From: Afipia clevelandensis ATCC 49720
Lineage (GTDB): Bacteria > Pseudomonadota > Alphaproteobacteria > Rhizobiales > Xanthobacteraceae
DNA: 64,000 nucleotides
Reading direction: 5' to 3'
Assembly (NCBI RefSeq): GCF_000336555.1
Contig: NZ_KB375281.1
Span: 4,208,155-4,272,154 of the forward strand
Shown here: positions 16,305-24,457 of the stretch, one piece after another
Numbering within the stretch: the stretch's first letter is position 1
Layout of the letters: each line of letters begins with the position of its first letter
The notes under the pieces: model-generated
What the model saw: the letters and a program-made list of their open reading frames with translations, nothing else
Databases searched by the model: none
Told to the model about the DNA's origin: nothing
Position numbers and translations under genes: made by a program

Positions 16305-17828
16305 ATGTTACCATTTGAACAAAGAGCCGCGCAGTACGTCCGCATGTCCACCGACATGCAGCAGTATTCCATCGCGAACCAGGAGGCGGCAATATCAATC
16401 TATGCCGCCCAAAATGGTCTCCATATTGTCAAAAGATACGAAGACTCTGCAAAGAGCGGCCTCAGCATAGAAAAGCGCTCCGGCCTGAAGCAACTGCTCA
16501 GCGATGTGGTGTCTGGCGCGGCCGATTTCGCGAAAATTCTGGTTTACGACGTCAGCAGATGGGGACGATTTCAGGACAGTGACGAAAGCGCGCATTATGA
16601 ATTCGTGTGTCGGTCGTCAGGAGTTCCCGTCGAGTATTGCGCAGAGCAGTTTAAGAACGATGGGAGCATCAACGCAGCGCTCCTCAAAAGCCTGAAGCGT
16701 GCCATGGCGGGCGAATATAGTCGCGAACTCTCTACAAAGGTTTTTCAAGGACAAAGCAGAATTGTTCGCGCTGGATTTAGAATCGGATCAACCCCAGGAT
16801 TCGGGCTGAAGCGCGTCTTGGTCGATGGAGCCAAGAACAGGATCGCTGACCTTGGTTTCGGCGATCGAAAAAGTGTGCACGGTCAGCACACGATCCTAGC
16901 GCCAGGAAATCCTGATGAGGTCAAACTGATTCGCCAAGTCTATCGTCTATTTCTGAACGAGCGAAAAACGCCAAATGAGATCGCTGATATTCTGAACAGC
17001 GCCGGATCGATGAGTGCGAGTGGTCACCCGTGGTACTGGACGTCGGTCAGGGATCTTCTTACCAATGAAAAATACATGGGCAATAGTGTTTACAACCGCT
17101 CGTCAAGGAAACTTGGCGCCAAGTGTAAGCGAAACCCGAAGAGCGCTTGGGTGCGCGGCGTGGGGGCCTATGAAGCGATTGTCACGCCCGAAGAATTTCA
17201 GCGAGCTCAAGACCGGCTAGATGAAATCAAGGTGCGTTATTCGACATCGTTTATGCTCAATTTGCTTTCTTCGCTTTGGTGCAAACACGGCTGTCTCCAA
17301 ATAGACCACATTTTGGCTTGGGAGGGCGCTCCGTCGGTAAATTGCTTCCAGGCGAGATTTGGCAGCCTGACTCAGGCATACGGTCTCATCGGATACAGGG
17401 CGCGCCAACATCGACTTTGCAACATATCGATACGTCGTGAAATGAAACGAAGGATTATGGAGGAGTTGCCAAGCCGTGGTGCGCTGACCTCCATCGATAA
17501 TTTCCTGTTTCAACCAAGAATAAACGACGAATTTACAGTTTCCGTTGGCGTTGGCAGAACAAAGAAATCGAGCAAGCCGGGCACCTGCGAGTGGCAGCTC
17601 GGCTATAGGTCACGGAAGAAGCCAGACGTTTTTATCATTGCGAGAGCGGATTTCGTCGGGACGAAGGTTCGCGACTATTTCATACTGCCGTACATGTTAT
17701 TGCCCCATGGTGCGTGGCTCACAGTGAGCGGCAAGAACTACGACCGACTGAGCTCATTCAGAGCTGAAACGCTTGATCCGTTTTTTGAGCTTTGCGCCCG
17801 AGAAAAATTGGAGCTGTCCAATGAATGA
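16305..17828 (+). CDS. Large serine recombinase
   Basis: 507 residues from ATG 16305. The resolvase domain opens with AAQYVRMSTDMQQYSIANQE, where the Ser of RMSTDMQ is the nucleophile position of serine recombinases, and continues with the conserved AKILVYDVSRWGRFQDSDES. A recombinase domain follows (SVHGQHTILAPGNPDEVKLI, RQVYRLFLNERKTPNEIADI), then DLLTNEKYMGNSVYN. A C-terminal region contains HGCL but not a full zinc-ribbon set, so the zinc site may be diverged. Such proteins integrate or excise phages, conjugative elements or small islands. The stop overlaps the next gene by eight bases, so the two are translationally coupled. No attachment sites could be identified. Confidence 0.88.
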   Translation: MLPFEQRAAQYVRMSTDMQQYSIANQEAAISIYAAQNGLHIVKRYEDSAKSGLSIEKRSGLKQLLSDVVSGAADFAKILVYDVSRWGRFQDSDESAHYEFVCRSSGVPVEYCAEQFKNDGSINAALLKSLKRAMAGEYSRELSTKVFQGQSRIVRAGFRIGSTPGFGLKRVLVDGAKNRIADLGFGDRKSVHGQHTILAPGNPDEVKLIRQVYRLFLNERKTPNEIADILNSAGSMSASGHPWYWTSVRDLLTNEKYMGNSVYNRSSRKLGAKCKRNPKSAWVRGVGAYEAIVTPEEFQRAQDRLDEIKVRYSTSFMLNLLSSLWCKHGCLQIDHILAWEGAPSVNCFQARFGSLTQAYGLIGYRARQHRLCNISIRREMKRRIMEELPSRGALTSIDNFLFQPRINDEFTVSVGVGRTKKSSKPGTCEWQLGYRSRKKPDVFIIARADFVGTKVRDYFILPYMLLPHGAWLTVSGKNYDRLSSFRAETLDPFFELCAREKLELSNE

Positions 17829-18309
17829 ACCGGGCGTCATGCCCCGAACGAAAATGAGAGCTGTAAGAGCGGCAGCGAGGGCAGAGGCGGCGGATCGTTT
17901 CGAGAGAAATCGCCAGGCGGTGATCGTTGCGATAGAGGCCGGCCGACAATTGATGGCCGATACAAAGTTCCGCGCAATACTCATACGCATTGGAGTTTCA
18001 GACGCTCCACGCCTGCTTATGCAAAAGTCTGCGCCAAATAAAGACCGAAAGTCCGCTTTCGGCGACCCCTCGCTTGAGTTTGTAATTGCCTGGTCTTTCT
18101 TTAAGCCGCTGTTTGAACAGCCGCCCGTAGCCGAATATCTTAGTAAAAGGCAGCCGGAGTTTGTTATGCGAATGAAGGATGCTTTTATCTCCCTCGTCCT
18201 GGATGGCCCTTTTCCGTTAACAGAGGCGATTGGCCGGCCTGCTAGGTCGGTCATTCCTTCTCAGCGTGCGAGAGTACGGAGAGCAGGCTTTTCAACCAAA
18301 TCTGGTTGA
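17821..18309 (+). CDS. Unknown protein coupled to the serine recombinase
   Basis: 162 residues from ATG 17821, eight bases inside the recombinase stop. The N-terminus is strongly basic (PRTKMRAVRAAARAEAADRF), followed by helical text (ERNRQAVIVAIEAGRQLMAD, and FVIAWSFFKPLFEQPPVAEY). The last 30 residues are Arg-rich. No known domain is recognised. The overlap suggests a partner or accessory factor, for example a directionality or DNA-binding factor, but that is inference from position only. Confidence 0.6.
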   Translation: MNEPGVMPRTKMRAVRAAARAEAADRFERNRQAVIVAIEAGRQLMADTKFRAILIRIGVSDAPRLLMQKSAPNKDRKSAFGDPSLEFVIAWSFFKPLFEQPPVAEYLSKRQPEFVMRMKDAFISLVLDGPFPLTEAIGRPARSVIPSQRARVRRAGFSTKSG

Positions 18310-18340
18310 CAGCGACCCTGCCTGGGACCATCTCTTGCCC

Positions 18341-19111
18341 ATGCATTTTATAGCGTCTCGCTCAATCGCCGGTGCGATCAGCTTGTTTTTGCTTGTCCCA
18401 CAGGCCTACGCTATCACCGGCAGCCGCTCCGCGCCTAGCAGCAGCGTCGCGCAATCTATCGTCACGGTGGTTGCTGCGGGCGGCGGTGTCTGCACCGGTG
18501 CGATGATCGCGCCCAATATCATCCTAACAGCTGCGCACTGTATCGCTCCGAGCGCTGCCAATCGCGCAATCGACTACTCATCAAAGCCGCCTGCGCTGAT
18601 CGCGCCGAAGCAGGTTGCTATTCATCCGAATTACAATGCCAAATCCATCGGTGCCCATCGTGCAACTGCAGATGTAGCTCTGCTGCGTCTCTCCGCGCCG
18701 ATGCCCGGCAAGTCCATCGCGCCTGTTGGCGTGCCGCGCGTTCCTTTCACGCCGGTTTCCCGCTTCACGGTTGTCGGCATCGGATCGACAGTCGCAGGCA
18801 GCGATGCTGGTGTCGGCACTGTTCGCGCCGCCCCGCTCGCCGTCACTGGCCAGCCTGGCACATTGCAGGTGCGGCTGGTGGATCCGCAAACCCAGAACAA
18901 AAGCGCGGGCATGGGTGCCTGCACCGGAGACTCGGGCGCGCCCGCGTTTGAGGATCAAGATGGTCGCAGCGTCATCACCGGCGTGGTGAGCTGGTCCACG
19001 GCTGCGAACAATTCGGTCGGCTGCGGCGGCCTCACCGGCGTTACACCCTTGACGTTATATATAGACTGGATCGTGAAGACGGCCCGAAGCTGGGGCGCTG
19101 AGATTCGATAA
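18341..19111 (+). CDS. Secreted trypsin-like serine protease
   Basis: 256 residues from ATG 18341, which starts a clear signal peptide (SIAGAISLFLLVPQAYA, cleavage near residue 24). The S1 (chymotrypsin) catalytic triad is complete: His in ILTAAHCIAP, Asp in ATADVALLRL and Ser in ACTGDSGAPAF. Cysteines are placed for disulfides (VCTGAM/AHC, GAC/GCGG). It would act in the periplasm or outside the cell. It lies 31 bases after the recombinase partner on the same strand, but gene type and base use suggest an independent gene, possibly the first chromosomal gene beyond the mobile segment. Confidence 0.88.
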   Translation: MHFIASRSIAGAISLFLLVPQAYAITGSRSAPSSSVAQSIVTVVAAGGGVCTGAMIAPNIILTAAHCIAPSAANRAIDYSSKPPALIAPKQVAIHPNYNAKSIGAHRATADVALLRLSAPMPGKSIAPVGVPRVPFTPVSRFTVVGIGSTVAGSDAGVGTVRAAPLAVTGQPGTLQVRLVDPQTQNKSAGMGACTGDSGAPAFEDQDGRSVITGVVSWSTAANNSVGCGGLTGVTPLTLYIDWIVKTARSWGAEIR

Positions 19112-19188
19112 CCGCGGAGCTTTAACCGAAGGGTTATTCGCTGCGGCTTGTCCAATGATGTTATTTTCAGATGTATGCGAGAACCACG

Positions 19189-19458
19189 ATGCGCGCCTCG
19201 TTCATACCGATCATCAAGCACATCGCAGTCGTCGGGCTCTCGATTATACTCATGTCTGCAGCACAGGCGCAGCAAAACGAGCGAAGAAGGCCCCACTTAC
19301 GTCTGAAAGGAGCGGCTCAGTATCAGCCTCTCAAGCCGGCTCGTCCACAACGCTCTGCCTGTTCCGAGTTCGGGCCCGGCTTCGTACGAATGCCAGGCTC
19401 GGACAGCTGCATCCGCTTTGGCGGCGGCGTTGGCATTGGCGTCGGCGCGGTGCCATAG
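19189..19458 (+). CDS. Small exported protein with porin-like CIRFGG motif
   Basis: 89 residues from ATG 19189 (ATG 19171 is six codons upstream; neither has a strong ribosome site). A signal peptide (IAVVGLSIILMSAAQAQ) precedes a basic stretch and a C-terminal segment CSEFGPGFVRMPGSDSCIRF followed by glycines. The pattern C..GPGFV.MPGSD.CIR.GG is the one seen at the N-terminus of rhizobial porins, where two cysteines form a disulfide. Too short to be a porin itself. Likely an envelope or secreted protein of unknown role. Confidence 0.6.
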   Translation: MRASFIPIIKHIAVVGLSIILMSAAQAQQNERRRPHLRLKGAAQYQPLKPARPQRSACSEFGPGFVRMPGSDSCIRFGGGVGIGVGAVP

Positions 19459-19477
19459 GCGCTTGCCGCTTGCCAGT

Positions 19478-19714
19478 TCAGTGGTGATGGGTGCGATGCC
19501 GTTTCTTCTTGCGCGGGTGAGTCGGCTGCGGTCGCACCGGAGGCTGAACCTCCAGCCGATAACGCCTACGCGATTCTTCGAGCGCTCTCTGATAGCCCGG
19601 CGAATTCATGATGCTAGGTGCGGCGCCGCGCGCGAAGGCCGATGTGTTGGCCGATGCCGCACAAACGGTTGCGAAAAGGGAGATGACGATTCCAATCCTC
19701 AGGAAACGCTGCAT
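19478..19714 (-). CDS. Small exported basic protein with His-rich tail
   Basis: 78 residues from ATG 19714. The N-terminal signal peptide reads RIGIVISLFATVCAASANTS. The mature part has a SPGYQRALEESRRRYRLEV segment, then a proline-rich and finally Lys/His-rich tail (PTHPRKKKRHRTHHH). It converges on the gene at 19189 with about 20 bases between stops. The tail could bind metal or polyanions; no family recognised. Confidence 0.5.
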   Translation of the reverse strand: MQRFLRIGIVISLFATVCAASANTSAFARGAAPSIMNSPGYQRALEESRRRYRLEVQPPVRPQPTHPRKKKRHRTHHH

Positions 19715-19818
19715 ACGCTCCGACTCCTCAGCAACGAAGGGCAATGTAAGGGCTACAATAGGCCGATGCGTGAATGGTTCCCAGCCCCCGACGTGCCGTT
19801 AGGTTCGCGAGGTATCTG

Positions 19819-19826
19819 ATCCGCGC
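19819..19826. repeat. Left 8-bp target duplication of the IS66 element
   Basis: ATCCGCGC immediately left of the IS66 terminus is repeated at 22431-22438 immediately right of the other terminus. IS66 elements characteristically make 8-bp duplications. Confidence 0.9.
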
Positions 19827-19853
19827 GTAAGCGTCAATTCCTTACACGTGGGC

Positions 19854-21395
19854 TTAGTGGAGGGTGTTGGAAGGCCGCCAATTCCAGGGCAGGATTTCGT
19901 CGAGCCGGTTCATCGGATACCCGTTGGACATGCGCTCGAGCACATCCTTGAGATAGGCGAATGGCTCGACATTGTTGAGCTTGGCGGTGGTGATGAGCGA
20001 GCAGACCGTCGCCCAGCGTGCTGCGCCGCCATCGGATCCGGCAAACAGATGGTTCTTGCGGCCGAGGGTAACGGGACGGATCGCGCGTTCGACCGTGTTG
20101 GTGTCGAGTTCAATGCGGCCGTCGTCGAGGAAGCAGCAAAGCGCGTCCCAGCGGCTCAAGGCGTAGCGGATGGCATCGGCGAGGCCGCCGCGGGGTGGGA
20201 GTCGAGCGAGCTGCTGGTCGAGCCAGGCCTTCAGCGCAGCAACCAGTGGTCTGGTCGCTGATTGGCGCATGGTCTGCCGCGCAGCGGCGGTTTGGCCGCG
20301 GATGGATGTCTCGATCGCATACAGTTCAGCGATGCGTCGCAGCGCCTCGGCTGCGACCGGCGACGCGGTCGCCTGTTGCACCTCGTAGAACTTTCTCCTG
20401 GCGTGAGCCCAGCAGCCGGCGAGTTCGATGCGGCCACCTTCGCGGAGCCGATCGAAGCCGGGGTATCCGTCAACCTGCACGACGCCACTGAACGCCGCCA
20501 GATGCGAGGCGGGACGCTCCGCCTTCCGATCGGGGCTGTAAAGATAGAGAGCGGCCGGCGGATCAGGTCCATTCCAGGGCCGGTCATCGCGAGCGTACAC
20601 CCACAGTCGGCCTGTCTTGGTGCGCCCACGGCCAGGATCGAGCACCGGGATCGGCGTGTCGTCAGCGAACAGCTTTTGCGAGTTGAAGACGTGCTCGGCG
20701 AGCCTTGCCTGCAATGGCTCCAGCCACCAGCAGGCGCCGCCGACCCAGTTCGCCAGGGTCGAACGATCCAACTCGACACCCTGCCGGGCAAAGATCTGGC
20801 TCTGTCGATACAGGGGAAGATGATCGCAGTATTTGGAGACAATCACGTGAGCCAGAAGAGCCGCCGTCGCGAGGCCCTTGGCGATCGGGCGCTCCGGAGC
20901 CGGTGCCTGGTGGATGGTCCCGCAGGCCCGGCAGCCGTAGCGCGGCCGGCAAATGCGAATGACCCGCAGCCGTGCTGGTACGTGGTCGAGCATCTCGCTC
21001 GTGGTCTCGCCGATCAGATGGAGATTGCCCCCACAGCAACGGCAGGTCTGATGATCGAGGTCGAGCCGAACATCTTCGCGCTCAAGATGGGAGGGCAGGC
21101 TCGCCCGCTCGCCCTGTGTCTTCGTCGTCTTGCCCTGGGCGGGCGATGGCGGAAGCCTGGCTTCCGTCCGTGCAAGATCGACATTGAGATCCTCCAAACT
21201 GAGCCGCAGCTGATCGTCATCAAGCTGCTCGGCCCGCCGGCCGAACTGGCTACGCTGGAGCTTCTTGATGATGAGGTTGAGCCGTTTGATCTCGGCCTGC
21301 GCTTCGCTGAGGCTGGTGCGCTCTGCGGCAAGCGAGCGCACCAGCTTCTGCAGTGTCCCCACATCGTTCGGCAGAGCGGCGAGATCGATCTCCAT
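19854..21395 (-). CDS. tnpC: IS66 transposase TnpC
   Basis: 513 residues, normal for the family. Order: N-terminal leucine-zipper-like segment (SLSEAQAEIKRLNLIIKKLQ), zinc-finger-like cysteine set (CRCCGG near 120 and CGCRACGTIH near 155), then the DDE transposase core with KLFADDTPIPVLDPGRGRTK, VVQVDGYPGFDRL and the C-terminal LALSRWDALCCF-like block. The IS66 C-terminal domain with LKDVLERMSNG and LPWNWRP follows. The stop lies 27 bases from the left inverted repeat. Catalyses transposition of the element. Confidence 0.95.
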   Translation of the reverse strand: MEIDLAALPNDVGTLQKLVRSLAAERTSLSEAQAEIKRLNLIIKKLQRSQFGRRAEQLDDDQLRLSLEDLNVDLARTEARLPPSPAQGKTTKTQGERASLPSHLEREDVRLDLDHQTCRCCGGNLHLIGETTSEMLDHVPARLRVIRICRPRYGCRACGTIHQAPAPERPIAKGLATAALLAHVIVSKYCDHLPLYRQSQIFARQGVELDRSTLANWVGGACWWLEPLQARLAEHVFNSQKLFADDTPIPVLDPGRGRTKTGRLWVYARDDRPWNGPDPPAALYLYSPDRKAERPASHLAAFSGVVQVDGYPGFDRLREGGRIELAGCWAHARRKFYEVQQATASPVAAEALRRIAELYAIETSIRGQTAAARQTMRQSATRPLVAALKAWLDQQLARLPPRGGLADAIRYALSRWDALCCFLDDGRIELDTNTVERAIRPVTLGRKNHLFAGSDGGAARWATVCSLITTAKLNNVEPFAYLKDVLERMSNGYPMNRLDEILPWNWRPSNTLH

Positions 21396-21467
21396 GACGA
21401 GGAAGATTAACCGACTCGCGCCGCTCTCGCCGCACTGATTGTCTCATCGAGTCAATCAGCCGCAGCG

Positions 21468-21827
21468 TCAGCCCGCGATTGCCGGACGCCATCGTTGCTC
21501 CGGCGCGCGCCAGTCGACGCCTTCGATCAGTAGCGACAACTGGGCCGAGGTCAGCGACAGCGTCTCGTCCACCTTCATGCTCGGCGGCCACAGGAACATG
21601 CCTTGCTCGAGCCTCTTGGTGAAGAGACAAAAGCCGGTGCCGTCCCAGTAGATAATCTTGATCAGGTTGGCCCGGGTGCGTCCACGGAACACGAACAAGT
21701 GGCCCGTGAACGGATCCTGGTGCAGCACGCCCTGCACCAGCATGGCGAGGCCGTCGATGCCCTTCCTCATGTCGATGAAGCCTAGGGCCAGATGGACCTT
21801 CACATTTGGCGGGAGCATGGTCGTCAT
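21468..21827 (-). CDS. tnpB: IS66 accessory protein TnpB
   Basis: 119 residues with the full IS66 Orf2 signature: VKVHLALGFIDMRKGIDGLA, DPFTGHLFVFRGRTRANLIK and YWDGTGFCLFTKRLEQGMFL. The start overlaps the tnpA stop (ATGA). Needed for transposition in IS66 elements; molecular role not well defined. Confidence 0.95.
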   Translation of the reverse strand: MTTMLPPNVKVHLALGFIDMRKGIDGLAMLVQGVLHQDPFTGHLFVFRGRTRANLIKIIYWDGTGFCLFTKRLEQGMFLWPPSMKVDETLSLTSAQLSLLIEGVDWRAPEQRWRPAIAG

Positions 21828-22345
21828 GACAGCGCCTCCATATCGGCAGATGCCGGGCGGGACAGCGGGTCATCGCTAATCCGCACGGTGACAAACGCCG
21901 GCGCTGCCAGATCTTGCTTCCATCGGCGCAGAACGCGACGATCGATGCCATAGCGACGCGCCACATTGGCGCTCGCCCCTGGTCGCGCGGCCTCTGCCAG
22001 GATCGAGGCCTTGTCTGCCTCGCTGAACCGGCGGCGATGCCCCTCGCGTGGCCGCGGAACAATGGGCGTTCTGACCGCGAGGAGGGATAAGTCCCCCGGA
22101 CTTAAAGGCGGACCAACGGGGGGACTTAGGGGAGGACTTAAGGGGCGCCGCCGGTAGAGCAACTTGCGTTGCAACGGCTCCGGTTCGGCTTTGAACTTCT
22201 GGCGCCAGTTCTCGAATGCCTTCTGTGGCAGATTATGAAACTCGCAATATTGCCGCTGATTCAAGTCGCTACGCTTCCACGCCTCATGGTGTGCCCGCCA
22301 GAAGTCCTCGCCCTGACGTCTCCACACCCGCTTGTCGTTCGACAT
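21824..22345 (-). CDS. tnpA: IS66 accessory protein TnpA with proline-rich insert
   Basis: 173 residues. The N-terminus (DFWRAHHEAWKRSDLNQRQY and CEFHNLPQKAFENWRQKFKA) and the helix-turn-helix half (EAARPGASANVARRYGIDRR) match IS66 OrfA. Between them sits an insert of about 25 residues made of repeated PPLSP units, encoded by imperfect copies of a GGACTTA-containing repeat (about 22088-22148). The insert makes the protein longer than the usual 130-150 residues. Probably still functional since the frame is intact. Confidence 0.9.
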   Translation of the reverse strand: MSNDKRVWRRQGEDFWRAHHEAWKRSDLNQRQYCEFHNLPQKAFENWRQKFKAEPEPLQRKLLYRRRPLSPPLSPPVGPPLSPGDLSLLAVRTPIVPRPREGHRRRFSEADKASILAEAARPGASANVARRYGIDRRVLRRWKQDLAAPAFVTVRISDDPLSRPASADMEALS

Positions 22346-22430
22346 CTCGCTCTCCTCATCTACAAATCGAGAGCGAGAACAGATCGCGTCCGCAATAGCC
22401 TATTCAAGCGTGTCAGAATTCAGCGCTTAC

Positions 22431-22438
22431 ATCCGCGC
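22431..22438. repeat. Right 8-bp target duplication of the IS66 element
   Basis: ATCCGCGC, identical to 19819-19826. Confidence 0.9.
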
Positions 22439-22483
22439 CAATTTTTCTTGATCTGAAGAGGACGTTTCCCTGATGGCGGCGCC

Positions 22484-22616
22484 AAAATTCCCTGATCGCA
22501 GAATAGGGAATTCTTCCAAATCGGCCAAATTTTAGCGGAGAAAGCATAAATGAAGGCTCGTTCGCATCGAAAAATCGACTAATTCCCTGAAAAATTCCCT
22601 GTTTGCAGGGAATTCT
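22484..22616. repeat. Cluster of ATTCCCTG palindromes
   Basis: Noncoding stretch with four copies or near-copies of AATTCCCTG in both orientations. One pair forms a perfect 9-bp inverted repeat around TTTG (AATTCCCTG and CAGGGAATT, about 22593-22614). Another forms ATTCCCT...AGGGAAT around 22485-22509. It resembles dispersed palindromic intergenic repeats; I cannot tell whether it is repeated elsewhere in the genome. Confidence 0.5.
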
Positions 22617-22624
22617 CGCGGAGA

Positions 22625-23009
22625 CGAGTGCGATCAGCACTGTGTCGCCAGCCAGACAGGCGGCCAGCATGGCGATGCCGGATTCGGGCGGGCACCGCAC
22701 GGGAGAAGCCTTCAACGAGGGGGCGCTTCCGCGATTTCGGGTATCATGAGGTGAGGTCTGATGCTGCGCCCGACCGCCAGTTCGATGGTTCGAAAATCCA
22801 GGTCCCGTCCGGATCGATGTCGGACCAGTGGAAGATCGGCGTACCGGCCGGTACGGCATCGGCGAGAACGCGCAGCGCCTGCTGCGTTGCCAGCGACGGG
22901 TAGCCGCCGACGTATACGGTTGCGCCCATGCGCGCGGGGTCGGCTTCTATGATGTGCCTGCTAAAGCTCGCGAAGTTCTCGATCGCGGGAAGGTAGGCCG
23001 GTAGCTCGC
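22625..23009 (-). pseudogene. Decayed fragment of a JetD/DUF2220-type protein
   Basis: Reading leftward from about 23009, the minus strand encodes ELPAYLPAIENFASFSRHII, VGGYPSLATQQALRVLADAV and GTPIFHWSDIDPDGTWIF. This is the pattern of the Toprim-like domain of JetD (DUF2220), whose family motif is (Y/H)WGDIDpdG. The frame then breaks: RTIELAVGRSIRPHLM continues in a second frame and PPESGIAMLAACLAG in a third. No N-terminal half exists. JetD is the nuclease of the Wadjet plasmid-defence system; no JetA, JetB or JetC is present, so this is a relic, not a working system. DUF2220 proteins also occur outside Wadjet. Confidence 0.55.
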
Positions 23010-23014
23010 GGAAA

Positions 23015-23323
23015 CGGATGCCGGACGAGCGGACTTATCTGTGGATCGCGCGCACGGTGTCGCATGGGCAGGGCGGCTATGGCGCACCGACGAAAACGTT
23101 CGCGGTGGCGCTGGGGTGCGACGTGCGCCAAGCCGAACGCATCGTGTATTCGCAAGGCTTGAACATCGATCCGGCGGTGGCGACGCCGATCGGCATGGGT
23201 TGCAAGGTCTGCGAACGGCTGGATTGTCCGCAGCGCGCATTTCCGCCGATTGGCCGCGAACTCAACATTGATGAGTCGCGCTCGCATTTCGCGCCTTATG
23301 CGACCTCTGCGCCAAACACGTAA
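23015..23323 (+). pseudogene. Truncated C-terminal copy of an ScfR-type regulator
   Basis: From about 23018 the plus strand encodes the last 100 residues or so of an ScfR/RamB-like regulator: MPDERTYLWIARTVSHGQGG through GMGCKVCERLDCPQRAFPPI to HFAPYATS. By eye 81 of 97 residues match the intact gene at 53994, so it is a diverged paralogue, not a recent copy. The HTH and sensor parts are missing; the 5' junction abuts the JetD relic. It cannot act as a DNA-binding regulator. Confidence 0.8.
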
Positions 23324-23371
23324 TGACGCGTTATGGAATGTGATGTCGGAGTAGCTCCTATCTGCTTAGGG

Positions 23372-24457
23372 CTATTGCTTAGTAACTAAATTATCAAGTT
23401 CGATAATCGTCCCGGATCTAGAAACGTCGTAACCGGAGAGCGTGGCGGAAATATTGCGAAACGCCTTTGATTTCAGGACCGCCACGATGCCCTGAACATC
23501 TTTTCGCTCAAGTGCGTCGCGCTTAAATAGAAGATAATAGTCTTCAGCGAAGAGCGGGACGAAGCCGATATTCAGCTTTCGTGCGACAGTTTCGATGCCC
23601 AGCCCGACATCGGCGACGCCGCTTGCCACCGCTGATGCAATAGCGGCATGGGTGTATTCTTCGTTGCTGTATCCGTTTATTTTCCTCTTATCGAGACCCT
23701 CTCGCTCCAGCAACAGATCCAGCGCGATTTGAGTTCCAGATCCGCGCTGACGATTGATGAAGCGGGATTTCGTCTTGATGATGTCGGAGATGCTTCGGAT
23801 GTTTAGCGGATTGCCGCGCGCAACGATCAAGCCTTGCGTCCGTCGTACGAAGTGAACGAGAACCTGTGAACGTGGCCGCAACCAGGGCTTGAACTCGCGC
23901 AGTACGTTCTGCCCGAGTTCTCCCTCGGGAAAATGAAAGCCGGCTATGTCGCAATGCGATTTGCAGAGCGCGGCAATGCCGCCAAGGCTGCCGGCAATTT
24001 GAATGTCCAATTTGGGGCCTGTGCGCGTCTGAAGCAGATTGCGAAATTCCATCAGCAGCAAATCGTGGCTTGCGATCATCCGCACCGCGTCCGCTGGAGC
24101 AGTCAGGAGCGGTGCGATTTTCTGATCAATGTCACGAACTGCTTTCGCCAGATGCGGAGCCATTTTGTCCCGCACGTGTCCGTGGGCTTGCAGCAGACTT
24201 TCACCCAGTGCGGTGAGCGACGTTCCTTTGCCGCGTTCCTTGAGAACGAGTGGCTGGCCGAGCGCATCCGACCATGATGTGATCAGTCCCCACGCCTGCC
24301 GATAGTGCAGCCCCACCTTCGCCGCCGCGTCGGTAAGCTTTCGGGTCCGTCTGATGGCCTCAAGCAGCGCGAACAGTTGCGGATCAACCTGAATGTTCGG
24401 TTGCCGCCCGTTGGTCCAGACCAGATCAAGGGTGAATGCAGGTAAAGTTTCCTTCAT
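23372..24457 (-). CDS. ModE-like HTH regulator with PBP-like domain
   Basis: 361 residues from ATG 24457 (alternative starts at 24502 and 24493 are possible; no clear ribosome site decides). The N-terminus (LFALLEAIRRTRKLTDAAAK and VGLHYRQAWGLITSWSDALG) is a ModE/LysR-like winged HTH. The rest is a periplasmic-binding-protein-like sensor domain (PF12727 type), with IASHDLLLMEFRNLLQTRTG, FINRQRGSGTQIALDLLLE and HAAIASAVASGVADVGLGIE. This architecture is common next to molybdoenzyme genes, which fits the molybdenum formate dehydrogenase nearby. It is divergent from the LysR gene at 24702. Ligand unknown; molybdate or a pterin-related signal is an inference. Confidence 0.8.
   Translation of the reverse strand: MKETLPAFTLDLVWTNGRQPNIQVDPQLFALLEAIRRTRKLTDAAAKVGLHYRQAWGLITSWSDALGQPLVLKERGKGTSLTALGESLLQAHGHVRDKMAPHLAKAVRDIDQKIAPLLTAPADAVRMIASHDLLLMEFRNLLQTRTGPKLDIQIAGSLGGIAALCKSHCDIAGFHFPEGELGQNVLREFKPWLRPRSQVLVHFVRRTQGLIVARGNPLNIRSISDIIKTKSRFINRQRGSGTQIALDLLLEREGLDKRKINGYSNEEYTHAAIASAVASGVADVGLGIETVARKLNIGFVPLFAEDYYLLFKRDALERKDVQGIVAVLKSKAFRNISATLSGYDVSRSGTIIELDNLVTKQ

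Larger units (their letters stand above)
19827..22430 (-). mobile_element. Complete IS66-family insertion sequence
   Basis: 2604 bp between inverted repeats starting GTAAGCG at both ends; the left reads GTAAGCGTCAATTCCTTACA and the right, inverted, GTAAGCGCTGAATTCTGACA. An exact ATCCGCGC duplication flanks it. It carries the standard tnpA-tnpB-tnpC gene set on the minus strand, all in intact frames, so it looks recent and possibly active. The target was intergenic. Confidence 0.93.

Noticed and set aside
20262-21410. Long plus-strand frame opposite IS66 tnpC
   Set aside because: Antisense shadow of a well-conserved transposase; no domain visible.
22625-23009. Functional Wadjet defence system
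   Set aside because: Only a frameshifted C-terminal JetD-like fragment exists; jetA, jetB and jetC are absent.
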